The translations under genes and the position numbers were made by a program. Shown here piece by piece: positions 33,338 to 41,439 of a DNA stretch of 43,003 bases (positions within the stretch are counted from its first letter, which is position 1; every line of letters starts with the position of its first letter). Origin of the DNA: an uncultured Veillonellaceae bacterium (GTDB lineage: Bacteria > Bacillota > Negativicutes > Selenomonadales > Selenomonadaceae); contig CACXCC010000136.1 of assembly GCA_902766015.1 (NCBI GenBank), positions 1-43,003 on the forward strand. Reading direction: 5' to 3'. The notes below the pieces were generated by a model. The model worked only from the letters and a program-made list of their open reading frames with translations, was not told the DNA's origin and searched no databases.

Positions 33338-33604
33338 ATGTTGATTGCATCCATACTAGGCGGTTGTTTGCTTTACGAATATCTGAAATTTAACCGGGCG
33401 CATGAACCGATCGTCTGGGATGAATTTCTGAAACAGTGGGCCGGCTGCGTCGCCAAAGTGTCCGTTGTGCTTTTTGCGCTTTGGTTTATTTTGCGTGTGG
33501 TCGCGCCGTTTGTCATCTTTACGATTCTCGGCCTCGGCATCCTGCTCTTTATTCCGGCGTTTTTGCTCGCCGTGGTCTTTGCTATGTTCGGTTCGTTTTT
33601 CTGA
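33338..33604 (+). CDS. Small hydrophobic membrane protein, unknown
   Basis: An 88-aa protein starting MLIASILGGCLLYEYLKF, with AAGAAGGGG before the ATG at 33338. Three hydrophobic stretches are visible: 1-15, about 40-60 (VVLFALWFILRVVAPFVIFTIL) and 62-88. Only a short hydrophilic part, NRAHEPIVWDEFLKQW, lies between. I recognise no family. It has its own terminator and lies between feo and pst, with a TTGACA at 33308 as a possible -35. Confidence 0.65.
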   Translation: MLIASILGGCLLYEYLKFNRAHEPIVWDEFLKQWAGCVAKVSVVLFALWFILRVVAPFVIFTILGLGILLFIPAFLLAVVFAMFGSFF

Positions 33605-33621
33605 CAAACGGAATTTGTTTG

Positions 33622-33665
33622 AATTGCCCCGTCTGTATCTTTGGATACGGGCGGGGCAGTTTTTA
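33622..33665 (+). terminator. Intrinsic terminator before the pst operon
   Basis: Arms 33622-33639 and 33644-33661 pair over about 17 positions with wobble pairs and end in TTTTT. Confidence 0.88.
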
Positions 33666-33677
33666 TGTCATTTTTGA

Positions 33678-33709
33678 TTTACAAACGTTTTACGAAATGG
33701 CGGTAATGA
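33678..33709 (+). promoter_or_regulatory. Candidate Pho box upstream of pstS
   Basis: TTTACA (33678-33683) and TTTACG (33689-33694) are direct repeats at 11-base spacing, the geometry of PhoP binding repeats in Firmicutes. TAATGA at 33704-33709 could be the -10. PhoP is encoded at the end of the same operon. The match is by eye only. Confidence 0.55.
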
Positions 33710-33776
33710 ATTTCACAGAGAATCAGTAACATAAGGGGCGTAGATAAGGTAAGACCTTGAAAGGAGTCGAAAATCA

Positions 33777-34628
33777 ATGGATTGGAAGAAACTTACGGTT
33801 GTCGGTGCTACGATGGTTTGTGCAGGTGCTCTCCTTACGGGTTGCGGCAGCAGCAACGAAAGCGGCAGTGCAAGCGGAAGCGCCGTTACGGGTTCGGTTT
33901 CGACGAACGGTTCGACGTCAATGGAGAAAGTCATCGGAACGGTTTCCGAGCAGTTTATGAATGATAACCAGGGTATCAAAGTTACGTACGATGCTACGGG
34001 CTCCGGCACGGGCATTGAGTCCGTCAACAAAGGAACGTGCGATATCGGCCTTTCCTCCCGCGCTCTGAAAGACAGCGAGAAACAGAACGGCCTGAAGGGT
34101 ACGACGATCGCTCTTGACGGTATTGCGATCATTGTCAACGAAAACAATCCGGTCAATGACCTCTCGAAAGAAGACCTCGCTGCACTCTACACGGGTCAGA
34201 AAGCAACGTGGGATACGGTCGGCGGTTCGAAAGACGAAGTTGCCGCAATCGGCCGTGAAGCCGGTTCCGGTACGCGTGACGGTTTCGAATCCATCACCAA
34301 GACGAAAGACAAATGCAAAATGAAGCAGGAACTGACGTCCACGGGTGCTGTTATCGAAGCAGTTAAGAACAGCCCGAATGCAATCGGTTATGCTTCTTAT
34401 GCATCGGTTGTCGGCCAGAAAGGCATCAAAGTCCTGACGATCGGCGGCGTACAGTGCACGGAAGAGAACATCGCCAACGGATCCTACGTTGTTCAGCGTC
34501 CGTTTGTTCTCGTAACGAAGGAAGGCAAAGAACTTTCCCCGGCAGCAAAGAAATTCTTTGATTATGCTACGTCGACGGCAGTCAACGAACTGATCAAAAA
34601 AGCCGGTGCGGTACCTGCTAACAAATAA
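33777..34628 (+). CDS. pstS: Phosphate-binding lipoprotein PstS
   Basis: A 283-aa extracytoplasmic phosphate receptor. It has a lipoprotein signal (LLTGC, Cys23), a Ser/Gly-rich linker, then GSTSMEKVIGTVSEQFM, TYDATGSGTGIESVNKGTCDIGLSSRAL (about 65-93), LDGIAIIVNENNPV, AIGREAGSGTRDGFES (phosphate contact segment near 160), and NAIGYASYASV. AAAGGAG precedes the ATG. It is the first gene of the pst-pho operon. Confidence 0.96.
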   Translation: MDWKKLTVVGATMVCAGALLTGCGSSNESGSASGSAVTGSVSTNGSTSMEKVIGTVSEQFMNDNQGIKVTYDATGSGTGIESVNKGTCDIGLSSRALKDSEKQNGLKGTTIALDGIAIIVNENNPVNDLSKEDLAALYTGQKATWDTVGGSKDEVAAIGREAGSGTRDGFESITKTKDKCKMKQELTSTGAVIEAVKNSPNAIGYASYASVVGQKGIKVLTIGGVQCTEENIANGSYVVQRPFVLVTKEGKELSPAAKKFFDYATSTAVNELIKKAGAVPANK

Positions 34629-34661
34629 TCCCAACTGAACAAGAAAGCGGCGAGGTATTTT

Positions 34662-35549
34662 ATGAAACAGATTTCCTCGAAGCAGCAGATGGTGGAAAAA
34701 GGCATGTATGCCTTTTTCCTCTTTTGCGGTATATTGACCATCGGCTTCGTACTCTGTATTTCCGTTTATTTGATTATTGCCGGTATCCCGGCGATCCAGA
34801 AGATCGGTCTCTTCGACTTCCTCTTTGGGACTGAGTGGAGTTCAACGGCAACGACGACAGATCCGAAATTCGGTATTTTACCGTTTATCCTGACGAGTAT
34901 TTACGGCACAGCCGGTGCAATTGTTATCGGCGTTCCGGTCGGTTTGATGACGGCGCTTTTCCTTGCAAAGATTGCGCCGCCGAAAATTGCCCATGTTGTA
35001 CGTGCAGCCGTTCAGCTGCTCGCCGGCATTCCGTCCGTTGTTTACGGCCTTGTCGGTATGATTGTACTCGTACCGTGGATTCAGGATTTCTTTAATCTGT
35101 CGAGCGGCGCAACGCTTCTGGCTGCCATTGTCGTTCTTTCGATCATGGTTTTGCCGGAGATCATCAACGTCGCGGACACGTCACTTTGTGCCGTGCCGAA
35201 AGAATATGAAGAAGCATCCATCGCTCTCGGAGCGACGAAAATCGAAACGTATTTCCGTGTCAGCCTGCTGGCCGCGAAAAGCGGTATTGCGGCGGCGATT
35301 GTTCTCGGTGTCGGACGCGCGATCGGTGAAGCGATGGCAATCATCATGGTTTCCGGTAACGTTGCCAATATGCCGGGATTGCTCGATTCGGTTCGTTTCA
35401 TGACGACGGCAATCGTTTCGGAGATGTCGTATGCGGCAGTCGGCTCCCTGCAGCGCGATGCCCTTTTCTCGATCGGTCTCGTATTGTTCCTCTTTATCAT
35501 GATGATCAATATTCTGTTCGATAGACTCATTGCAGGGAGGAAGAGTTAA
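34662..35549 (+). CDS. pstC: Phosphate ABC permease PstC
   Basis: A 295-aa permease with about six helices. Diagnostic segments are FGTEWSSTATTTDPKFGILPFILTSIYGT, LLAGIPSVVYGLVGMIVLVPW, and the coupling loop CAVPKEYEEASIALGATKIETYFRVSLLAAKSGI-like (about 182-215), then GRAIGEAMAIIMVSGN. Its stop overlaps pstA by one base (TAATG). Confidence 0.96.
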   Translation: MKQISSKQQMVEKGMYAFFLFCGILTIGFVLCISVYLIIAGIPAIQKIGLFDFLFGTEWSSTATTTDPKFGILPFILTSIYGTAGAIVIGVPVGLMTALFLAKIAPPKIAHVVRAAVQLLAGIPSVVYGLVGMIVLVPWIQDFFNLSSGATLLAAIVVLSIMVLPEIINVADTSLCAVPKEYEEASIALGATKIETYFRVSLLAAKSGIAAAIVLGVGRAIGEAMAIIMVSGNVANMPGLLDSVRFMTTAIVSEMSYAAVGSLQRDALFSIGLVLFLFIMMINILFDRLIAGRKS

Positions 35550-36433
35550 TGGCGGAAATGATGACGTCAAGTGTTTCTACGCCGGATGACAGCGGTTTCG
35601 CTTTTCGGCGCAAAGTAAAAAATCATGTGATGAAAGCCGTTCTGTACGGCAGTGCAACGGTCACGGTAAGTCTTTTGCTTTTCCTGATCGGCTATCTGAC
35701 CTATAAAGGCAGCCAGTATATCACGATAGAACTGCTCACGAGTCAAACGAGTTATATCAAGGGAACGATCGGTATTTTGCCGAACCTTGTCAATACACTC
35801 TATCTGATCTTTATTACGATGGTTCTTGCACTCCCGATCAGTATCGGTGCGGCTGTTTATTTGACGGAGTATGCAACGAATCGGAAACTCGTCAAACTCG
35901 TCGAGTTTGCGGCAGGCACGCTCGTCGGTATTCCGTCCATCGTTTTCGGTCTTGTCGGCATGCTGCTCTTTACACAGCTTATGGGACTTCAGCAGGGCTT
36001 GCTCGCCGGCGGTTTGACACTCGTTATTATGATCATGCCGACGATCATGCGTACGACGCAGGAAAGCCTGAAATCGGTTCCGAATGCGTACCGTGAAGGT
36101 GCGCTCGCACTCGGTGCCGGTAAATGGCGCACAATCCGCACGGTTGTCCTGCCGAATGCCGTCAACGGTATTGTTACCGGCAGTATTCTTGCCGTCGGAC
36201 GTATTGTCAGTGAATCGGCGGCCCTGCTGTTTACGGCTGGCTTCGGCCTTGTCCTGCACGGCTTTATCCAGTCTCTCGAGGCATCGTCCGCAACACTTAC
36301 GGTTGCTCTCTATGTCTATGCGAGTGAACGCGGCGAAACGGGCGTTGCCTTTGCGATCGCTCTGATTCTCATGATTGTTACGTTCATCCTGAATATCGCT
36401 GCAACGTACGGTGCCAGCAAACTGAAAAAGTAA
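35549..36433 (+). CDS. pstA: Phosphate ABC permease PstA
   Basis: A 294-aa partner permease. It has a cytoplasmic N-terminus, then VYLTEYATNRKLVKLVEF, GTLVGIPSIVFGLVGMLLF, the coupling loop TQESLKSVPNAYREGALALGAGKWRTIRTVVLP (about 170-202) and GRIVSESAALLFTAG. ATG 35549 follows GGGAGG. pstB follows after 15 bases. Confidence 0.96.
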   Translation: MAEMMTSSVSTPDDSGFAFRRKVKNHVMKAVLYGSATVTVSLLLFLIGYLTYKGSQYITIELLTSQTSYIKGTIGILPNLVNTLYLIFITMVLALPISIGAAVYLTEYATNRKLVKLVEFAAGTLVGIPSIVFGLVGMLLFTQLMGLQQGLLAGGLTLVIMIMPTIMRTTQESLKSVPNAYREGALALGAGKWRTIRTVVLPNAVNGIVTGSILAVGRIVSESAALLFTAGFGLVLHGFIQSLEASSATLTVALYVYASERGETGVAFAIALILMIVTFILNIAATYGASKLKK

Positions 36434-36448
36434 GAGGTATAAGAATTT

Positions 36449-37210
36449 ATGGATACCAAAACCATCATTGATGTGGAGAAGTTGAATCTCTGGTACGGAG
36501 ATCATCATGCTCTCAAAGATATTTCGATGAAGATCCCGGCAAACCGGATTACGGCTCTGATCGGCCCGTCCGGCTGCGGTAAATCGACATTTTTGCGTAC
36601 GATCAACCGCATGAACGATCTCGTCGAAGGCGTCAAAATCACGGGTTCGATTCGCTACAAGGGCGAAGATATCTATGCGCCGAATGTTGACGTCAATAAC
36701 GTCCGCAAGAATATCGGTATGGTTTTCCAGAAGGCAAACCTGTTTCCGATGAGTATTTTCGATAATATCGCTTACGGTCCGCGTACGCACGGCATCACGA
36801 ATAAAGCGAAGCTGAACGAAATTGTTGAGCGTTCTCTGAAAGACGCTGCGATCTGGGATGAAGTCAAAGATCGACTGAAGGATAACGCACTTGGTTTTTC
36901 CGGCGGTCAGCAGCAGCGTCTCTGCATTGCCCGCACGCTTGCCGTTCAGCCGGATATCGTCCTCATGGACGAGTCAACATCGGCACTTGACCCGATTTCG
37001 ACGGGCAAGATTGAAGACCTTTGTACGCGTCTGAAGGAAAAATATACGGTTATCATGGTTACGCATAACATGCAGCAGGCTGTCCGTATTTCCGATTACT
37101 GTGCATTTTTCCTGCTCGGCGATCTCGTCGAGTTCGGTACGGGTGAACAGATTTTCTCCAATCCGCAGAATCCGAAAACGGAAGCGTATGTAACAGGGAG
37201 GTTTGGCTGA
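36449..37210 (+). CDS. pstB: Phosphate ABC ATPase PstB
   Basis: A 253-aa ATPase. Walker A is [22 protein letters not shown] (near 36), the Q-loop [23 protein letters not shown], the signature [18 protein letters not shown], Walker [14 protein letters not shown], and the H-loop [21 protein letters not shown]. These are hallmark PstB sequences. It contains TTGACGTCAA at 36687-36696. It overlaps phoU by one base. Confidence 0.97.
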   Translation: MDTKTIIDVEKLNLWYGDHHALKDISMKIPANRITALIGPSGCGKSTFLRTINRMNDLVEGVKITGSIRYKGEDIYAPNVDVNNVRKNIGMVFQKANLFPMSIFDNIAYGPRTHGITNKAKLNEIVERSLKDAAIWDEVKDRLKDNALGFSGGQQQRLCIARTLAVQPDIVLMDESTSALDPISTGKIEDLCTRLKEKYTVIMVTHNMQQAVRISDYCAFFLLGDLVEFGTGEQIFSNPQNPKTEAYVTGRFG

Positions 37211-37854
37211 TGCGTGAAGCATTTGATCGCGAACTCGAACAGCTGAAAAACGAAGTTGCCACGATGGGTATGTACTGTGAACGCGCCATCGACCTCGTGT
37301 CGGAATCCCTGCTCGAAGCCAATATGGCAAAGGCACAGGATATGCCGGAACTTTCCCTGGAGATCACGCACAAAGAACGTGAAATTGAGTCGATCTGTCT
37401 GCGTCTGCTTTTGAAGCAGCAGCCGGTGGCAAGTGATCTTCGCCTCGTTTCGGCATCGCTCAAAATGGTCACGGATCTCGAACGGATCGGCGATCAGTCC
37501 GAAGACGTTGCGGAAATTATTCGCGTGGACAAGTTTTTCTACACAGGACAGGATATCCCGCTCCGTCGTATGGCAGAAGCGGTTCGCAAAATGGTCTCCG
37601 AGAGTCTCGACGCTTTTGCCAAAAGGGATATTCAATTGGCGCAATCTGTGATAAAATATGATGATATAGTCGATAATTATTTCGAAGATGTCAAACGGCT
37701 GATTGTAGAAAAAATCAAAGCACAGGATTGTGACGGAGAATATCTGCTGACGCTTTTAATGGTCTGCAAATACTTTGAGCGTATTGCCGACCATGCCTCC
37801 AATGTGGCGCGATGGGCGGAATTTGCCGTCACCGGTGTCCGCGAAGGAGAATGA
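37210..37854 (+). CDS. phoU: Phosphate transport regulator PhoU
   Basis: A 214-aa all-helical metal-binding protein made of two three-helix bundles. It has [56 protein letters not shown] near 75-100, and the second-repeat motif LMVCKYFERIADHASNVARWAEFAVTG near 182-208. PhoU couples PstSCAB activity to the PhoR sensor and restrains phosphate uptake. It begins inside the pstB stop and precedes the regulator gene by three bases. Confidence 0.95.
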   Translation: MREAFDRELEQLKNEVATMGMYCERAIDLVSESLLEANMAKAQDMPELSLEITHKEREIESICLRLLLKQQPVASDLRLVSASLKMVTDLERIGDQSEDVAEIIRVDKFFYTGQDIPLRRMAEAVRKMVSESLDAFAKRDIQLAQSVIKYDDIVDNYFEDVKRLIVEKIKAQDCDGEYLLTLLMVCKYFERIADHASNVARWAEFAVTGVREGE

Positions 37855-37857
37855 TAT

Positions 37858-38532
37858 ATGATCTATTGTGTCGAAGATGAAGACAGCGCACGTGAACTGA
37901 TCCTCTACACGTTGCAGGCGTCCGGCTTCGAGGCAAAAGGCTTTGCCCGCGGTGCCCTGTTTTGGGACGGAATGAAAGAAGCAAAGCCGGACCTGATTCT
38001 TCTCGATATTATGCTGCCCGATGAAGACGGGATTTCGATCCTCAAAAAATTGCGGGCAAATACCGAGACGAAGAGTATTCCCGTTATTATGACGACAGCC
38101 AAGGGAACCGAGTACGATAAAGTTATCGGACTCGATCTCGGGGCGGATGATTATCTTGCCAAACCGTTCGGTATGATGGAAATGGTCGCGCGTGTCAAAG
38201 CCGTACTGCGCCGCACGAGGGAGAAAGAAGACAGCATTCTTCTGCGTGCCGGTGATATCGTACTCGACGAATCACGCCATCAGGTCACGGAAGCCGGCCG
38301 TACGATTGACCTTACATTAAAAGAATATGATCTCCTGCATCTCTTCCTGCGTCATCCGGGTCGGGTGTTTACGCGTGACGAATTGTTGTCGCTCGTTTGG
38401 CAGGCGGAGTTTTTCGGTGAAACCCGTACCGTTGACGTTCATATCGGTACGCTTCGCACGAAGCTCGGCAAAGACGGCGCACTCATTCAGACGGTGCGCG
38501 GTGTCGGTTATAGAATGGAGGTACGCTTATGA
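37858..38532 (+). CDS. phoP: OmpR-type response regulator PhoP/PhoB
   Basis: A 224-aa regulator with a receiver domain (CVEDEDSARELI start; phospho-Asp in LILLDIMLPDEDG, about residue 48; Lys in LAKPFG near 102) and a C-terminal winged helix (VLDESRHQVTEAGRTIDLTLKEYDLLHLFLRHPGRVFTRDELL..., ending IQTVRGVGYRMEVRL). It would bind Pho boxes such as that before pstS. It overlaps phoR by four bases. Confidence 0.93.
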   Translation: MIYCVEDEDSARELILYTLQASGFEAKGFARGALFWDGMKEAKPDLILLDIMLPDEDGISILKKLRANTETKSIPVIMTTAKGTEYDKVIGLDLGADDYLAKPFGMMEMVARVKAVLRRTREKEDSILLRAGDIVLDESRHQVTEAGRTIDLTLKEYDLLHLFLRHPGRVFTRDELLSLVWQAEFFGETRTVDVHIGTLRTKLGKDGALIQTVRGVGYRMEVRL

Positions 38533-40232
38533 TTAAGCGTATCTTTCATTCTATTTTTTTTACGGCGGTACTCGTTTTTCTGGCGGGTTCGGCACTCGTG
38601 ACGTGGAGCCTTTACAGTTATTTTACGCAAATCGCCTGTCAGGAACTGCGTACGGAAACCCGGATCGTCGCGCAGGGCGCGGAAGCGGGAGGTGCGGACT
38701 ATGTCCGAGGACTCGACGGTCAAAATTTCCGCATTACGTGGATTGACGCTGACGGAACGGTACTCTTTGACAATGACGTCAGCGCCGATGATCTCACGAA
38801 TCATTTGCAGCGGCCGGAAGTGCAGTCTGCCTTGCAGACCGGATACGGCGAGAGCCGCCGTTATTCCGATACGATGACGCAGGAATTTTTTTACTCGGCA
38901 AAACTATTGACGAACGGAACGGTTATCCGTCTGTCATTGGCTCAAAATACAATCGCTTCACTCATTTACGGTATGCTGCCGCATTTTCTGCTGTTGCTCC
39001 TTGTCACGTTGCTCTTGTCCGGATTTCTCGCTGTACGATTGGCCAAAAAAATTGTCGATCCGTTAAACGAGATCGACTTGGATAATCCGATTGCCAATGA
39101 AAGTTACGATGAACTCGCACCGCTTTTGGAACGCATTGATCAGCAGCAGGAACGCCTGAGTAAGCAGCGTGCGGATTTGCGTCATAAGAAACGGGAACTT
39201 GCAACCGTTTTAAACCGTATGAACGAAGGCATTGCTATTTTTAACAACGAGGGAACTGTGCTTGCGATCAATCGTGTCGCACGCAGCATTCTCGACGCCG
39301 ATATCGGCTGCATCGGGAAGAACCGTATTGTCCTGACGCGGAACATGGATTTTCAGAATCTCGTCAGTCGTGCGATTCAGGGGACGCAGGGAGAAAAGGT
39401 CCTGGCATTTCATCAGAGATTGTATCAGGTCAACGCATCGACGATTCGTCACGAGGACAATATTCACGGTGCGGCGGCGCTGTTATTTGACGTGACGGAG
39501 CGGGAAAAGAACAACCGTATGCGCCGCGAATTTACGGCAAATGTTTCCCATGAGCTTAAGACGCCTTTGCATACGATTTCGGGTTATGCGGAACTGCTTC
39601 AGAATCATTTTGTCAAGACGGAAGATATGCCGCTTTTTGCGCATAAGATTTACGTCGAAACACAGCGTATGATTCAGCTGGTCGAGGATATCATCAACCT
39701 TTCGCACCTCGATGAAGGTGCTGGATCGATGCAGTGGCAGACGGTTGACCTTGCTCAGATTGCGCGTCAGGTCAAAGATCAGCTGCAGCCGGAAGCCGAA
39801 AGTGCGGGAATTACTCTTCGTTTCACGGATGGTGATGCCTGCCCGATTTACGGTGTGTCGCGTCTGTTACAGGAAATTGCTTACAATCTCGGGAATAATG
39901 CGATCAAATACAACAAGCCGGGCGGATCGGTCACGATTTCAGTGCGCCGAACCGCGCGCAAGGAAATCGAACTCTCCGTTACCGATACGGGTATCGGCAT
40001 CCCGAAGGGCGAAGAAGAGCGGATTTTCGAACGTTTTTACCGCGTCGACAAAAGTCATTCCAAAGAGGTCGGCGGTACGGGACTCGGACTTTCGATCGTG
40101 AAACACGCGGCGCTGCTGCATCACGCACGGATCCGTGTTGACAGCAAGCTGGGAGTAGGCACGAAGATTATCGTGACATTCCCCGGATCGACAGTCAAAA
40201 ACTCAGGGACGGTCACGCAACGGAATGTTTGA
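38529..40232 (+). CDS. phoR: Phosphate-sensing histidine kinase PhoR
   Basis: A 567-aa membrane kinase. Two helices (about 7-30 and 148-172) flank an extracytoplasmic domain. Then come a linker coiled coil, a PAS-like domain (MNEGIAIFNNEGTVLAINRVARSIL near 235), the HisKA motif ANVSHELKTPLHTISGYAEL (phospho-His near 345), and the catalytic domain with NNAIKYN (N box), DTGIGIP (G1) and GGTGLGLSIVKH (G2). Its last 30 bases overlap the end of the convergent DUF2971 gene, and no terminator is visible for the pst-pho operon. Confidence 0.94.
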   Translation: MIKRIFHSIFFTAVLVFLAGSALVTWSLYSYFTQIACQELRTETRIVAQGAEAGGADYVRGLDGQNFRITWIDADGTVLFDNDVSADDLTNHLQRPEVQSALQTGYGESRRYSDTMTQEFFYSAKLLTNGTVIRLSLAQNTIASLIYGMLPHFLLLLLVTLLLSGFLAVRLAKKIVDPLNEIDLDNPIANESYDELAPLLERIDQQQERLSKQRADLRHKKRELATVLNRMNEGIAIFNNEGTVLAINRVARSILDADIGCIGKNRIVLTRNMDFQNLVSRAIQGTQGEKVLAFHQRLYQVNASTIRHEDNIHGAAALLFDVTEREKNNRMRREFTANVSHELKTPLHTISGYAELLQNHFVKTEDMPLFAHKIYVETQRMIQLVEDIINLSHLDEGAGSMQWQTVDLAQIARQVKDQLQPEAESAGITLRFTDGDACPIYGVSRLLQEIAYNLGNNAIKYNKPGGSVTISVRRTARKEIELSVTDTGIGIPKGEEERIFERFYRVDKSHSKEVGGTGLGLSIVKHAALLHHARIRVDSKLGVGTKIIVTFPGSTVKNSGTVTQRNV

Positions 40233-41162
40233 CATAAAAACGCGCCCGGACGCATTTTTGATACCGAGTTCTTTCAGGGCTTTGACAAAAGCAGCATAAA
40301 CGACATTGCCGTATTCTGTCGGGCCGATGATGATACTGTCAAGTACGTCATTGAGCAGAACACCGCGTCCTTTGTCATTTGCGCCGAGCATCGGCAGTTT
40401 ATAGATGATCTGCGGTACACTGTCTACGACGACGAGGTCATAGTCGAGTTTGTGCGCGTGTTCCTGATAAATGATGCGCCATTCCCGTTCTTCGATAAAT
40501 CCCGGGTGCTTGACGGAGAACAGGGAATAGAGAAGGATGTTGGTAAAATATTTCATGACGCTTTTTGCCTTGATCGTGCGGAGCTCGTCAAGATTATCTT
40601 CGACGCTCTCAATCAAACGGTCGATGGCGATGCTGAATCCGTCTTCGTCGAGGTATTCGACAGGAAGCAGCGAAAGAGAAAGCGGGCGTGACGGATTTAA
40701 GAGCGGGCGGGCCTTCAGGACGAAGGCTACGCCCGTTTTGCGTCCGTAAGCGCGCCACATGGAAAGACGTCCGCGCTGATCTTCCTCAACGGGATGTTCG
40801 GACAGGCAGGCCAGATAGGTATGCGTAATGAGTTCCGTTTCATTGCGGTTCAGGTCGCCGAGCAGGTCACTGAGGAATGTCGGCGGCCAGCCGAGTTCAT
40901 CGACGAGATGATGGATACGTTGACGTCGTGTTTCGCTCGTATAAATTGACTGGTTTAAAAGCTGAATGCCGTAATCGATTTCTTTATAGTCATTCATGCA
41001 GGCTGCAGCACGCATCCAGAGCTTTTTACCGCGCAGAATGTTGAGTGCCGTTGACGCACTTGTATAATAGGCGAAACGAGTATCATGAAGATCCATCTGC
41101 TGCAGACGTTCCTGATAAAACGGACGAAAGACCTGATTCAGTATATGTATTGAGTTTCCCAT
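40203..41162 (-). CDS. DUF2971 family protein
   Basis: A 319-aa soluble protein of the DUF2971 type: FAYYTSASTALNILRGKKLWMRAAACMNDYKEIDYGI near residues 33-70 matches the family's N-terminal pattern (Tyr-x-x-Ser...leu-trp...ND...E). LSMWRAYGRKTGVAFVLKA near 140 and KHPGFIEEREWRIIYQE near 222-240 are other conserved parts. Function is unknown; members occur in accessory and defence-associated settings, but nothing else here suggests defence. I chose ATG 41162-41160 because GGAGAGGTG precedes it; an ATG 39 bases further upstream has no such site. Its 3' end overlaps phoR by 30 bases. Confidence 0.85.
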   Translation of the reverse strand: MGNSIHILNQVFRPFYQERLQQMDLHDTRFAYYTSASTALNILRGKKLWMRAAACMNDYKEIDYGIQLLNQSIYTSETRRQRIHHLVDELGWPPTFLSDLLGDLNRNETELITHTYLACLSEHPVEEDQRGRLSMWRAYGRKTGVAFVLKARPLLNPSRPLSLSLLPVEYLDEDGFSIAIDRLIESVEDNLDELRTIKAKSVMKYFTNILLYSLFSVKHPGFIEEREWRIIYQEHAHKLDYDLVVVDSVPQIIYKLPMLGANDKGRGVLLNDVLDSIIIGPTEYGNVVYAAFVKALKELGIKNASGRVFMSNIPLRDRP

Positions 41163-41251
41163 GTTATGCACCTCTCCTCGGTCACTTCTGTTACTTACCA
41201 TGTTCGCTGACGCCGGCAGATTTTCCTGTCAAAATTTCGTGATATTTGCTA

Positions 41252-41280
41252 TTGACGCGAAAGATTTCCGCTGGTATAGT
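41252..41280 (+). promoter_or_regulatory. Promoter of the OFA transporter
   Basis: TTGACG (41252-41257), exactly 17 bases, then TGG-TATAGT (TATAGT at 41275-41280) gives a strong promoter with an extended -10. The transcript would start near 41287, leaving about 150 bases of leader. Confidence 0.8.
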
Positions 41281-41303
41281 GTAGGCATAAACAAGTTCAT
41301 AGT

Positions 41304-41397
41304 CGTTGCAGTAGCTGACGGATTAGTGGAATCGACCACGTGCGCTGCAGCGTTTTCAGCCGACCGTCTGGGCAGAGATTTTGTCCGGACGGTTTTT
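41304..41397 (+). promoter_or_regulatory. Two-state leader with intrinsic terminator (candidate riboswitch/attenuator)
   Basis: CGTTGCAG (41304-41311) pairs with CTGCAGCG (41345-41352, one wobble) and encloses a small hairpin GTGG/CCAC (41326-41339). Downstream, ACCGTCTGG (41363-41371) and CCGGACGGT (41385-41393) form an intrinsic terminator followed by T5. The GACGG at 41317-41321, inside the first stem, is complementary to CCGTC (41364-41368) of the terminator, so an alternative antiterminator fold is possible. I recognise no known riboswitch class or T-box. Confidence 0.6.
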
Positions 41398-41439
41398 GTT
41401 TTGGGCAGAATCTCCTGAAGGAATAAGGAGGAATTTCTT

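Noticed and set aside
41321-41352. T-box leader before the OFA gene
   Set aside because: The text TGGAATCGACC only loosely resembles the T-box core TGGAACCGCG, the rest of the T-box architecture is absent, and a T-box would be odd for this transporter.
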